From contig CAVTHT010000016.1 of NCBI GenBank assembly GCA_963734575.1, positions 124,001-188,000 of the forward strand: DNA of 64,000 bases, read 5' to 3'. A model generated the notes under the pieces. That model did not search any database and was not told the DNA's origin. It worked only from the letters and a program-made list of their open reading frames with translations. This stretch comes from CAIWHR01 sp963734575. Lineage in GTDB: Bacteria; Pseudomonadota; Gammaproteobacteria; Burkholderiales; Casimicrobiaceae. The translations under genes and the position numbers were made by a program. Below are positions 27,155 to 35,796 of this stretch, piece by piece. The stretch's first letter is position 1. Each line of letters starts with the position of its first letter.

Positions 27155-27700
27155 GAACGATTCCGCTCGTGGGCCGCGTGTTGCTTCTCTGCGACGACCC
27201 GGGACAGATGCGTCGAGCAGACTCGCCGGCCGACGATCTGCGCTTGGACGAGAGCGCGAACGCTTCGTCACGACGTTTCGACCGACGAAATCACGCCCAA
27301 TACCGCCCTCACATTCCACGACGAGCGCTTGGCCAGTACGTCTACACCGGCTTCAGGGCCGGCGACGCGACGCCGATTGCGGCGGTGCGGTTCGCGACGG
27401 CGGGGTTCTCGTTGTCGTCGCGGGCAGGCGCTACGGAAAGGGGTCTTCGCGCGAGCACAGCCCGGCGGCGGAACTGCACGCCGGCATTCGGCTCGTCATC
27501 GCGGAAAGCTTCGAGCGCATTTACCGGCAGAACGCCGACAACCTTGGCTTGTTCACGTCGACCGACTTTGGGCTGATCGAGCGCATCGCGTAGCGGGGCG
27601 AGGCGATCGATGTCGAGGAGCTTCGTCATCGCGCGAGAAGCTTGCAGGCGCCATCCTTCGTGCCGGCGGCCTCTTGCGCTACGGCGCGTTGCGCATGCGG
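27148..27700 (+). pseudogene. aconitase/isopropylmalate-isomerase small-subunit-like, frameshifted
   Basis: Swivel domain (small subunit) of the aconitase superfamily. The ATG at 27148 overlaps the SMP-30 stop. Readable pieces: VGRVLLLCDDPGQMR, then HDVSTDEITPNTALTFHDER, GQYVYTGFRAGD, and VVVAGRRYGKGSSREHSPAA with the family GxGSSRE block, followed by IRLVIAESFERIYRQNADN and LFTSTDFGLIERIA. A TAG at 27591 is followed in the same frame by RGEAIDVEEL and, after a shift, by LAGAILRAGGLLRYG, which looks like the normal end of the domain. So the stop may be a point change and the true end is near 27700. At least three indels. Confidence 0.7.
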
Positions 27701-27730
27701 GCACCTTCGGCGAGCGGCGTGGCGGCGACG

Positions 27731-29147
27731 ATGCCGCTGACGCTTGCCGAGAAGATCCTCGCTCGCAATCTCGTGACGACCGACGACAGCGGCTGCCAGC
27801 CTCGTTCCGGGCGAGGGCGCATTCGTACGCGCCCACTGGCGCTTCATCGTCGAGGTCTATACCGGGATGGCCGCCAACATGATCCGGCCGCGTTCGGGGA
27901 ATCTCCAAGCTTGGCAGATCCGGACTCGATCATCGCGTTTGCGGAGCACTTCTCGTACACGCACAAGAGTCCTGCCCACATCAAAGGACGGTCTCCTGCC
28001 CGCGATTCGCATCCTTCACGAGGAGCACGAGCAATTCGCGCGCGGACACGGGATTCGCTCGCACGGCTATCAGCAGCGGCATGGAAGGCTCCGAAGGCAT
28101 TTGTCATCCCGATGATGGCGGAGCGATATGCCTTGCCGGGGCAGGTCGTGGTCGGGACCGATTCCCATACTCCGCATTCGGGGGCCCTCGGCTGCCTCGC
28201 GTTTCGGGGTCGGCACGACCGATATGGCCAATGCGATGCTGACCGGCGCGGTGCGGCTCACCGTTCCGCAAGCAATCCGCGTGCAGTTCGACGGCAGCGG
28301 TGCCTGCCGGGCGTGAGCGGAAAGGACATCGTGCTTCATCTCCTGGCGCACCCGAGATCAAGGCGGCTCGGAGTGGGCAAGGTCTTCGAATTCACCGGCT
28401 CGGCGGTCCATTCGCTTTCCGTCGACGAGCGCGCCACCCTCACCAACATGGCGGCCGAACTCGGTGCGATTCACCGGGATCGTCGCGCCCGACGCCGAGA
28501 CGCTGCGGTTCCTGAAGGAGCGGCGTGGCATCGACTTCGAGCTCGAGCCGTGGATGCGAGCGACAGCGGCGCGAAGTACGCCGACGTCATCGCGGTCGAT
28601 TGCGCGCGCTGTCGCCGATGGTCTGCCGCGCCCGGCGATCCGGGCAATGCCGTGCCACTCAACACCTTGCGCAATCGGGCGCAGATCGATATCGCGTTCG
28701 CTGGCTCGTGCACCGGCGGCAAGCGTGCAGATTTCGATGCGTATCACGCGGTGCTGGCGTGGGCGGCGCAGCAGGGCCTCGAGCGGTGCCAGAGCGCGTG
28801 AGGCTGTATCATTCAGTTCGGCACGACCGCCGTCCGCGACTATTGCGTCGCGAGGTTACGTCGAGTCGTTCGAAAGGTCGGCGCGACTGTGCTTCAGCCG
28901 GCGTGCGGCGCCTGCGCCAATCTCGGCCCCGGCGCTTCGACGGACCGCCGACCAGGTGACGGTGAGTGCGCAAAACCGGAACTTCCCCGGCCGCAGCGGG
29001 CCCGGCCAGATCTGGCTGGCGAGTCCACCGACGGTTGCTGCGAGCGCTATCGCCGGCGAGCTGGTTTCGTTCGAGGAGTTGCGCAGCGGTCGGGACCGAG
29101 CGATCACCGTGCTCGCGGCGACGACGGGTATTGTCAGCCGTGCGTAG
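27731..29147 (+). pseudogene. aconitase/isopropylmalate-isomerase large-subunit-like, heavily frameshifted
   Basis: Fe-S hydratase of the aconitase superfamily. Readable blocks in order and in changing frames: MPLTLAEKILARNLVTT, PDSIIAFAEHFSYTHK, LPAIRILHEEHEQFARGHGI, MAERYALPGQVVVGTDSHTP (HTP block), TTDMANAMLTGAVRLTVP, LPGVSGKDIVLHLLAHP, DSGAKYADVIAVDCA, IDIAFAGSCTGGKRADFDAY (first Cys ligand), LQPACGACANLGPGA (the CxxC pair) and SAQNRNFPGRSGPGQIWLAS near the end. All three cluster Cys residues are present. Eight or more small shifts break it. The pairing with the small subunit and the dehydrogenase gives an isomerise-then-oxidise sequence as in leucine synthesis, here in a catabolic setting. 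Confidence 0.75.
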
Positions 29148-29185
29148 CCATGCCTTGAGACACGATCCGAGGCAAGGAGACACGT

Positions 29186-30006
29186 ATGGATCTGCAACTG
29201 CAAGGTAAGGTGGCCCTGGTGACCGGCGGCGCGCGAGGTATTGGCCGGGGCATCGCTCTCACGCTCGCGGCGGAAGGCGCGCGAGTCGCCGTCAACTACG
29301 TGAACAATCCCGATGCAGCCGAAGAAGTGGTCGTCCGGCGATCCGGAACGAGGGCGGCGACGCGGAGGCCATCGGCGGCCGATGTCGGCGTGTACGCCGA
29401 GGCGGAGCGGCTTGTCGCGCGACGCTTGACAGGAGTTCGGCCGCATCGACATCCTGGTGAACAACGCCGGGATCGTGAGCCGCCAGTCGATTCTCGACAT
29501 GTCGCTGGAGGACTGGGACCGGGTGGTGCACACCAACTTCTACGGTTGCTTCCACTGCTCGCGTCTCGTAGGCCGACACATGGTGGCGCGGGGCGGCGGG
29601 CGGCAAGATCGTCAACATCTCGTCGATCCACGGTCGCGTCGCGAAGGCGAACATGGGTCCGTACTGCTCGACGAAGGCAGCGATCGACATGTTCAGCAAG
29701 CAACTCGCCGTCGAATTGGCCCCGCACAAGATCAACGTCAACGTGGTCGCCTCGGGCACGATCACGCACCGACATCAACATCCAGGCTGTACAAGAGTAC
29801 CGAGCCCGCCGACATCGCGCTGCGCCAGGCCGTGCTCGCGCGCGATCCCATGGGGTGCCATTGGCGAGCCCGAGGACATCGGGCGGGCCGTTGCTTTCCT
29901 GGCGTCGGATGCGGCCCGATATATCACGGGTGCGGTGCTCTACGTCGATGGAGGCTATACGGCCGAAGGAACGCCGCGCGTCACGTCCGGCGAGCAGGTT
30001 CCGTGA
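29186..30006 (+). pseudogene. short-chain dehydrogenase/reductase, frameshifted
   Basis: Classical SDR (FabG-like). The N-terminus is intact: LQGKVALVTGGARGIGRGIA (TGxxxGIG), RVAVNYVNNPDAAEEVV. After shifts it continues NNAGIVSRQSILDMSLEDWD (NNAG), IVNISSIHGRVAKANMG (Ser) and YCSTKAAIDMFSKQLAVEL (YxxxK), then INVNVVASGTI, EPEDIGRAVAFLASDAARYI and GAVLYVDGGYTAEG. Shifts lie near 29340, 29430, 29600 and 29770-29860. All catalytic residues are kept. It follows the hydratase gene by 39 bp and precedes the lyase gene by 20 bp. Confidence 0.8.
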
Positions 30007-30025
30007 AGACAGCAAGGAGCACATC

Positions 30026-30997
30026 ATGAGCCGCAAGGCATTCGAGGCATCTCTCCACCCAGCGAGCGACCGGGCGGTCGAAGTGATCGAAGTGGGCACC
30101 CGCGACGGATTGCAGATCGAGCGCAAGCTGATCCCGCCGGCGCAGAAGGTCGATCTCGTGAACCGGATGATCGAGGCGGGCATCCGGACGATCGAGGTCA
30201 CCTCGTTCGTCTCTCCCAAGGCCGTGCCGCAGCTCGCAGATGCGGAAGAAGTGCTCGCCGGTATCGCGCGCCGTCCCGACACCACACTCACGGCCCTCGT
30301 GCCGAACCTTCGCGCCGCCGAGCGCGCGTGCAGGACCCCGCTCGATGCCGCGGTGCTGCTCTGCTCGGCCTCCGATACCCACAACCAGAAGAATCTCAAC
30401 CGCACGATCGACGAGTCGATCAACGGCTTCCCAGCGGTTGCTGACAAGGTGCGCGAGAAGGACCTCGGCCTGATCGGCGCGATCGCGACGACGTTTGGTT
30501 GTCCGTTCGAGGGCGAAGTGTCGCTCTCGGATGTCCTACGGATCGCGGAGGGCTACGTGAAGGTGGGCGTCCAGTGCATCACACTGTCCGACACGACCGG
30601 CATGGCGACGCCGCGCAACATCCGCAGCGTGGTGCGCGCTGTGCGTGCCGAGTTTCCGGACACGGTGCTGGGACTGCATCTGCACAACACGCGCGGCATC
30701 GGCCTCGCCAATGTCGTCGTCGGGCTCGAGGAGGGAATCCGGCGCTTCGACTCGTCGGTCGGCGGCCTCGGCGGCTGTCCCTTCGCCGCGGGCGCGACGG
30801 GCAACATCTGCACCGAGGACCTGCTCTTCCTGCTCGAGGAAAGCGGCTATGAAACGGGGGTGGACCTGGAGAAGGCGATTGGCGTCGCGCTGCGCATGGA
30901 GCAACTGCTCGGCAAGGCGCTCACCGGCCAGGTGATGCGCGCGGGCCCGCGGCTCAAGCTGCACGCCGCTGGCGACGTGCGCACTGCAGCGGGCTGA
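30026..30997 (+). CDS. hydroxymethylglutaryl-CoA lyase family enzyme
   Basis: Aldol-type lyase that splits a 3-hydroxy-acyl-CoA (HMG-CoA in the type case). TIM-barrel of 323 aa: VIEVGTRDGLQIERKLIPP (catalytic Arg-Asp pair), IRTIEVTSFVSPKAVPQLAD, LSDTTGMATPRNI, LHLHNTRGIGLANVVVGL (metal HxH) and the family signature SVGGLGGCPFAAGATGN with its Cys. The ATG at 30026 has AAGGAG 7 nt upstream. With the family III CoA-transferase next to it, the likely path is activation of an acid to its CoA ester, then cleavage to acetyl-CoA plus a keto acid. Confidence 0.93.
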   Translation: MSRKAFEASLHPASDRAVEVIEVGTRDGLQIERKLIPPAQKVDLVNRMIEAGIRTIEVTSFVSPKAVPQLADAEEVLAGIARRPDTTLTALVPNLRAAERACRTPLDAAVLLCSASDTHNQKNLNRTIDESINGFPAVADKVREKDLGLIGAIATTFGCPFEGEVSLSDVLRIAEGYVKVGVQCITLSDTTGMATPRNIRSVVRAVRAEFPDTVLGLHLHNTRGIGLANVVVGLEEGIRRFDSSVGGLGGCPFAAGATGNICTEDLLFLLEESGYETGVDLEKAIGVALRMEQLLGKALTGQVMRAGPRLKLHAAGDVRTAAG

Positions 30998-31002
30998 ACG
31001 GC

Positions 31003-32175
31003 GTGGAGCTGCCGCTCGCAGGCATCCGCGTCGTCGACCTGACGCGCATCCTGTCGGGACCGTTCTGCACCATGATGCTTGCCGACATGGGGGCGGACGT
31101 CGTGAAGGTGGAGGGCCCCGGCGACGGCGATCCGATCCGCAACATCGGCGCGCGTGTCGAGGGCCTGAGCTGGTATTTCGCTTCGTTCAACCGGAACAAG
31201 AGGTCCCTGGTCGCGGACCTGAGGTCGGAGCAGGGCAGGGCGACCCTAGGGGCGCTGCTCGAGCGCGCGGACGTGCTGGTCGAGAACTTCCGACCGGGCG
31301 TGCTCGCGAAAATGGGCTTCGACGAGGCGATGCTTGGCCGGCTCAATCCGCGCCTGATCGTCGCGAGCGTGAACGGCTACGGGTCGAGCGGCCCGTATTC
31401 GCAACGCCCCGCGTTCGATTTCGTGATCCAGGCGATGAGCGGCTTCATGAGCCTCAACGGCGAACGAGACGGACCACCGCTGCGCAGCGGCCCGCCCCTT
31501 ACGGACATTGTCGCGGGCGTATATGCCGCCTTCGGTATCGTCAATGCGCTGCGCGTGCGCGACCGCACCGGCGTCGGCCAGCGGGTGGAGGCCTCCATGA
31601 TGGCAGCGATCATGAGCACCTTCGCGTACTTTGCGGCGGATCACCTCGCGACGGGCGAATTACCCGTCCGTACCGGCAACGACCACCCAATCGCCTCGCC
31701 GTATGGATTGTTCACCGCGAGCGACGGCGACATCGCCGTCGCTCCCAGCACCGAAGCGGTTCTCGCGAAGTTCCTGGCGACCATAGGTTTGCTCCATTTG
31801 CTCACGGAGCCACGCTTCGCCACTAACGCACTGCGGGTTGCCAACCGAGCCGAGCTCAACGTCCTCATCGACGCACGATTGCGCGCCGACACGCAGAGAC
31901 ACTGGGTCGAGAAGCTCAATGCCGCGGGCGTGCCCTGCGGCATCGTGCAGAACCTCGCGCAGGCGCTGACGGACCCCCAGACTATCCAACAGGAGACGGT
32001 CGTGGAGATCGAGCACCCGGGACACGGTGCGGTGAGGATGCTCGGGTTTCCCGTGAAGCTCTCGGGCACGCCGTGCGAGGTGCGCCATCCCGCGCCGCAG
32101 TACGGCGCTCATACCGACGAGGTCCTGCGCGACTGGGGTGTGCACGCGCCCCCGAGCGCTCGCGGCAGCGACTAG
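31003..32175 (+). CDS. CaiB/BaiF family III CoA-transferase
   Basis: Moves CoA between carboxylic acids. Family blocks: LAGIRVVDLTRILSGPFCTM, LADMGADVVKVEGPGDGDPI, FNRNKRSLVADL, DVLVENFRPGVLAKMGFD and PRLIVASVNGYGSSGPYS. The catalytic Asp is D168 in PPLTDIVAGVYAAFG. Length (390 aa) is normal. The start is a GTG only a few bases after the lyase stop. The gene is directly followed by hyi, with no gap. Confidence 0.93.
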   Translation: MELPLAGIRVVDLTRILSGPFCTMMLADMGADVVKVEGPGDGDPIRNIGARVEGLSWYFASFNRNKRSLVADLRSEQGRATLGALLERADVLVENFRPGVLAKMGFDEAMLGRLNPRLIVASVNGYGSSGPYSQRPAFDFVIQAMSGFMSLNGERDGPPLRSGPPLTDIVAGVYAAFGIVNALRVRDRTGVGQRVEASMMAAIMSTFAYFAADHLATGELPVRTGNDHPIASPYGLFTASDGDIAVAPSTEAVLAKFLATIGLLHLLTEPRFATNALRVANRAELNVLIDARLRADTQRHWVEKLNAAGVPCGIVQNLAQALTDPQTIQQETVVEIEHPGHGAVRMLGFPVKLSGTPCEVRHPAPQYGAHTDEVLRDWGVHAPPSARGSD

Positions 32176-32958
32176 ATGCTTCGCTTTTCCGCGAACCTGT
32201 CGACGCTCTTTGGCGAGCTGCCGCTGATCGAGCGCCCGGCTGCGGCCGCTCGAGCCGGCTTCGAGGCGGTCGAGGTATGGTTTCCATACGAGGTGCCGGC
32301 GTGCGACTTTCGCAACGCACTCACCGCGAGCGGGGTGACCTGTGTCGGCATTAACACGCCGCCGGGCGATACGCAACGCGGTGATTGGGGTCTCGCCGCC
32401 GATCCCTCGCGGCGCGAGGCATTCCTCCGCAGCGTCGACGCCGCGATGACCTACGCCGATACGATCGGCTGTCCCAACGTGCACGTGATGGCCGGTGCTC
32501 CTCCGGCGGGACTCCCGCGCGCCGCCGCATGGAAAGTGTATTGCGAGAACATCGCGGCCGCGTGCGCGATCGCCAAACTTCATGGGCGCCAGGTGCTCGT
32601 CGAGCCACTGAATGCCATCGACCGCCCGACCTACCTGCTGTCGCGCCAGGCCGAGGCGATCGAGCTGATCGACTCGCTCGGTTGCGACAACCTGCGCATC
32701 ATGCTCGATCTGTATCACCTGCAGCGCGGCGAAGGCAATCTGATCGAGCGCATGCGCGCGAGTCTCCCGTATTCGGGTCACGTGCAGTTTGCGGACGTTC
32801 CCGGACGCCACGAGCCCGGTACCGGCGAGATCAACTTTCCGGCCGTATTCGCCGAGCTCGAGCGTCTCCAATACCAGGGATGGGTCGGTTGCGAATACTT
32901 CCCGCGCACTACCACCCTGGAAAGCTTTGGCTGGATGAGTGGCGCCATCGGTTGCTGA
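32176..32958 (+). CDS. hyi: hydroxypyruvate isomerase family protein
   Basis: TIM-barrel isomerase of the AP endonuclease 2/Hyi superfamily, which interconverts hydroxypyruvate and tartronate semialdehyde. Blocks: LRFSANLSTLFGELPLIERP, AGFEAVEVWFPYE, TCVGINTPPGDTQRGDWGLA, VLVEPLNAIDRPTYLL (metal Glu), IMLDLYHLQRGEGN (Asp-x-x-His) and WVGCEYFPRTTTLESFGW (second Glu). The 260 aa length is exactly usual. It is the last gene of the TRAP-led unit; an IS fragment starts about 110 bp later. Confidence 0.9.
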   Translation: MLRFSANLSTLFGELPLIERPAAAARAGFEAVEVWFPYEVPACDFRNALTASGVTCVGINTPPGDTQRGDWGLAADPSRREAFLRSVDAAMTYADTIGCPNVHVMAGAPPAGLPRAAAWKVYCENIAAACAIAKLHGRQVLVEPLNAIDRPTYLLSRQAEAIELIDSLGCDNLRIMLDLYHLQRGEGNLIERMRASLPYSGHVQFADVPGRHEPGTGEINFPAVFAELERLQYQGWVGCEYFPRTTTLESFGWMSGAIGC

Positions 32959-33068
32959 GCCGTTCGCGCGGCGCAGGCGTGCGCGCGTCGTAAGTGCTGG
33001 AAGACTAATGACCATCGGGCAGCGGACCTGGAGGCCTTGCACGCCTGCTGCCGCCACAGGTCGACAAT

Positions 33069-33791
33069 CAGATCGTCACGCTCAAGCAGGAGAAGCCGCA
33101 CTGGGGTGCGCGCAAGATTCGCGAGCTGCTGGTGCGTCGATTAAACGGCGACCTCCGGATCCCGGCCAAAAGCACCATCCACGCCGTCTTGCATCGCCAC
33201 GGCCTGGTCAAAGGCATCCGCCGACCGCGTCATCGCGCCCACGGCACGCCACTGTCGCCTGGCCTCGCGCCCAACGATCTGTGGTGCGCCGACTTCAAGG
33301 GCGAATTCAAGCTCGGCAACGGCGCGTACTGTTACCCGCTCACCGTTACCGATCACGCCTCGCGCTATCTGCTGCTATGCGAAGCGCTGGATTCGACCCG
33401 CGAAGACACCGCCATCACCGCGTTCGAGCAGCTCTTCCTCGAGCGTGGCCTTCCCGCCGCCATGCGCTCGGACAACGGCGTGCCCTTCGCCAGCCCCAAC
33501 GCCTTGTTCAACCTCTCCAAGCTTTCCGTGTGGTGGTTGCGCCTGGGCATCGCGATCGAGCGCATCCGCCCAGGATGTCCGCAGCAGAATGGCCGCCACG
33601 AACGCATGCATCTCACCCTGAAGAAGGAAGCGACACGGCCGTCCGGCATGAACAGCCTGCAGCAGCAGGCGCGCTTCGACGCCTTCATCAGCGAGTTCAA
33701 CACTGAGCGGCCGCACGAGGCGTTAGCGATGAAAACCCCGGCCGAGGCCTACTCGCCCTCGCCGCGGCCCTATCGTGGCTTGCCGACCTAA
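33069..33791 (+). pseudogene. IS481-type transposase, N-terminus lost
   Basis: DDE integrase-fold transposase. Blocks: QIVTLKQEKPHWGARKIREL, NDLWCADFKGEFKLGN (first Asp), MRSDNGVPFASPNALFN (second Asp), QQNGRHERMHLTLKKEA (Glu) and FNTERPHEALAMKTPAEAYS. The frame ends at RPYRGLPT with a TAA; one base over, the sequence goes on LADLTYPLHDRDVLVTACGR, the normal C-terminal region of IS481 transposases. The other copy has the same break, so it predates the duplication. Lacking its N-terminus, it cannot be active. Confidence 0.85.
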
Positions 33792-34047
33792 CCTACCCCT
33801 TGCACGATCGTGATGTCCTGGTCACCGCTTGCGGACGCATCTGCATGCATCGCAAGAAGATCAACATCTCGTGCGTGCTGGCCGGTCAGCGCTTGGGCAT
33901 CAAGGAGGTCGACGAGGGCATCCGGATCGTAAGCGTCATGCAGTACGATCTGGGATTCTTAATGATGAGACATGCCGCCTGGAACCGGCGGAGAACCCGT
34001 TCCGGGCGAAAGTGTTACCCATGTCTCCGGTATACCGTCACCTATGT
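33069..34047 (+). mobile_element. 5'-truncated IS481-family element
   Basis: This is the right-hand three quarters of the element seen complete at 59551-60814. The left inverted repeat and the helix-turn-helix part of the transposase are missing; the 20 or so bases before 33069 are only loosely similar. The right terminal repeat (34006-34047, AGTGTTACCCATGTCTCCGG near its centre) is intact. Confidence 0.85.
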
Positions 34048-34093
34048 GACCGGAATACACTAGGTGAACGAAGCGGTAACTACCTGAAGAAAT

Positions 34094-34139
34094 TGGTGCC
34101 GGTAGAGGGAGTCGAACCCCCGACCTTCGCATTACGAAT
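34094..34139 (-). pseudogene. tRNA-Thr(CGT) 3' fragment
   Basis: The 46 nt are identical to the 3' part of the intact tRNA-Thr gene at 60861-60936: CCA end, acceptor 3' strand, T-arm (GGGTTCGACTCCC on the minus strand), variable loop and the 3' side of the anticodon arm. It stops in the anticodon loop, a usual crossover point of tyrosine integrases in tRNA genes. It has no 5' half and cannot make a tRNA. Confidence 0.88.
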
Positions 34140-34206
34140 CAGTTCGTTAGCCCCTCGTGAAGAGGCATCCATACCAAATTCCCTGTTTGCATCGGCTATT
34201 TGGCAC

Positions 34207-34233
34207 GAGTGCAGAGAAATTGCAGAACGGCGG
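34207..34233. repeat. left copy of 27-bp direct repeat (possible att site)
   Basis: GAGTGCAGAGAAATTGCAG, then ACGGCGG after one mismatch, recurs at 59481-59507, 38 bp from the integrase start. It matches in 26 of 27 positions. Its place near both ends of the cargo suggests attachment-site remnants. Confidence 0.6.
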
Positions 34234-34309
34234 GCGGTGCGGTACGACTCGCTCCGGCGCGGTACCGGCAGAGCGTTGCCGCTGCGCTCGAGCGTCTCCG
34301 CGCTCCGGC

Positions 34310-34600
34310 CGTTGTCCGGGGCGATCACGGGTCGATCATGGCACCGAGTTCACCTCCCGGGCGCTCCACGATGGGCGTGGCGACGTCGTGTGGAGCTAGC
34401 CTTCATCACCCCCGGGCACCCTATGGAGAGGGCTCTGCGAGTCGTTCAACGGCCGTCCACGCGACGAACGTCTGAACGCCAACGAGTTCGTTTCGATGGA
34501 CTACGCCCAGGCTCGAATCGAAGCGTGGCTCGGGACTACAACGAGCATCGACCGCACAGCGCAGTTGGCCATCTGACCCCAGTGAGTACGCTAACCCAGG
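34310..34600 (+). pseudogene. IS3-family transposase remnant
   Basis: Only the C-terminal part of an orfB-type transposase remains, in more than one frame: VDHGTEFTSRAL (second Asp of the DDE triad), ITPGHPME, LCESFNGRPRDERLNANEFV with the Glu region, ARIEAWLG and then DYNEHRPHSAVGHLTP. This is the end pattern of IS3/IS407-type transposases. It shows another, older insertion at the left side of the island. Confidence 0.75.
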
Positions 34601-34692
34601 TCAGGCCGAGCCGGCGCCTTGACGACTCACCGTATCGTCCTGGTCTGGCGCAGGCGACCGACCCGTGGCGGCGGCAGTCCACGGGTGCGGTG

Positions 34693-35694
34693 CTACAACG
34701 GCGACTTGCCTTCCCCGAGCAGGCGCAACGCCGTTCCGCAGCAAAGATCTTCTTGCTCGCTCGCTGTGAGTCGGGGCACGGACGCGATCGTTGCTCCCGG
34801 ATCCTCGTCGCCCATGTCGAAGGGTGCATCGGTGCCAATGCACACGTGATCCGCACCGACGAGATCGATGAGATAACGCAGTGCCTGCGCGTCGAACACC
34901 AGGCTGTCGAAATACAGCCGGCGCAGCAATTCTTTCGGCGAAGTCGTCGTGAACTGCCGTGCTTCGGCGCGCACCCTCTGACCATGTGCCAGACGGCCGA
35001 TCTGATACGGCGTGAACCCGCCGCCGTGGGCGAGACAGATGCGCAGCTTCTGCAATTCGTCGAGCGCGCCGCTGTACATCAGGTTGGCGAGCATCACCGT
35101 CGTATCGAGCGGATTGCCGATCAGATTGGTCAGGTAATAGCTTTCCAGGCCCGCCTTCGAACCCACATAGTAGGGATGCGCAAAGACGAAAAGGTCGAGC
35201 TCCTCGGCGCGGCGCAGGATGGGACGAAACCGGGGCTCCGCGAGCTGCGCGCCTTCCACCGACGTGCCGATCTCGATGGCCCGGAAGCCATGCTCGCGCA
35301 CGACCCGCTCCATCTCCGCGATCGCCGCATCGGGATGCTGCAGCGGGATGGTCGCCATGCCGCGCAGGCGACCCGGGCTCGCGGCGACCATGTCTGCGAC
35401 GCCATCGTTGACGAGTCGCGCCGCGGTAACCGCAACGTCGAGGTCGGCCCAGTAGTAGAACATCGGCGGTGCCGGTGAGATCACGGCGAGGTCGATGCCC
35501 TTGCGGTCCATCGATGCGAGCTTCGCCTCCGTGTCGTGGAACTCGTCGAACAGCGGGTACACGTAGCCCTGGTCGTGAATCACCCTGCGGGCATGTGGCT
35601 CGCCCTGCACGCGCGCGCCGAACTCCGCGGGCGCGGTCGTAAATCGCTCCACGATGCGCGCCGGGATCACGTGGTTGTGAATGTCGATGCGCAT
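34693..35694 (-). CDS. ACMSD-like metal-dependent amidohydrolase
   Basis: Amidohydrolase/decarboxylase of the amidohydrolase-2 family (aminocarboxymuconate-semialdehyde decarboxylase type), 333 aa. The metal sites show: MRIDIHNHVIP (HxH), LDLFVFAHPYYVG (His), ICLAHGGGFTPYQIGRL (His) and CIGTDAPFDMGDED (Asp). Typical family blocks are RLRGMATIPLQHPDAAIAEM and LVFDAQALRYLIDLVGADHV. The ATG at 35694 is chosen because the protein then opens with the metal motif, as in the family; the longer frame adds a 28-residue tail of poor quality. It is the last gene of the Liv1 operon, about 100 bp after the RidA gene. Confidence 0.9.
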   Translation of the reverse strand: MRIDIHNHVIPARIVERFTTAPAEFGARVQGEPHARRVIHDQGYVYPLFDEFHDTEAKLASMDRKGIDLAVISPAPPMFYYWADLDVAVTAARLVNDGVADMVAASPGRLRGMATIPLQHPDAAIAEMERVVREHGFRAIEIGTSVEGAQLAEPRFRPILRRAEELDLFVFAHPYYVGSKAGLESYYLTNLIGNPLDTTVMLANLMYSGALDELQKLRICLAHGGGFTPYQIGRLAHGQRVRAEARQFTTTSPKELLRRLYFDSLVFDAQALRYLIDLVGADHVCIGTDAPFDMGDEDPGATIASVPRLTASEQEDLCCGTALRLLGEGKSPL

Positions 35695-35796
35695 GTCAGA
35701 CGGATCGGCGCGTGTGGCAGCGGGAATCACTCGGCGCCAGTACGGGATGCATGCGCATGCGCCCGCGGCGGGCGCCAAGCTGCGACAGGCGCGTGT

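Larger units (their letters stand above)
33069..34139 (+). repeat. left copy of 1.07 kb direct repeat (IS part + tRNA-Thr 3' part)
   Basis: Matches 59838-60906 at about 99% by eye: ten substitutions and one 2-nt indel seen. It runs from inside the transposase gene, through the IS right end and 46 bp of spacer, into the 3' half of a tRNA-Thr gene. It stops at 34139, in the anticodon loop. Confidence 0.9.

Noticed and set aside
25400..30010. Programmed frameshifting in the frameshifted genes
   Set aside because: The shifts are many, in both directions and without common slippery sites; this does not fit programmed recoding.
34094..34139. A second functional tRNA-Thr gene
   Set aside because: Only the 3' half is present; no 5' acceptor strand, D-arm or full anticodon stem.
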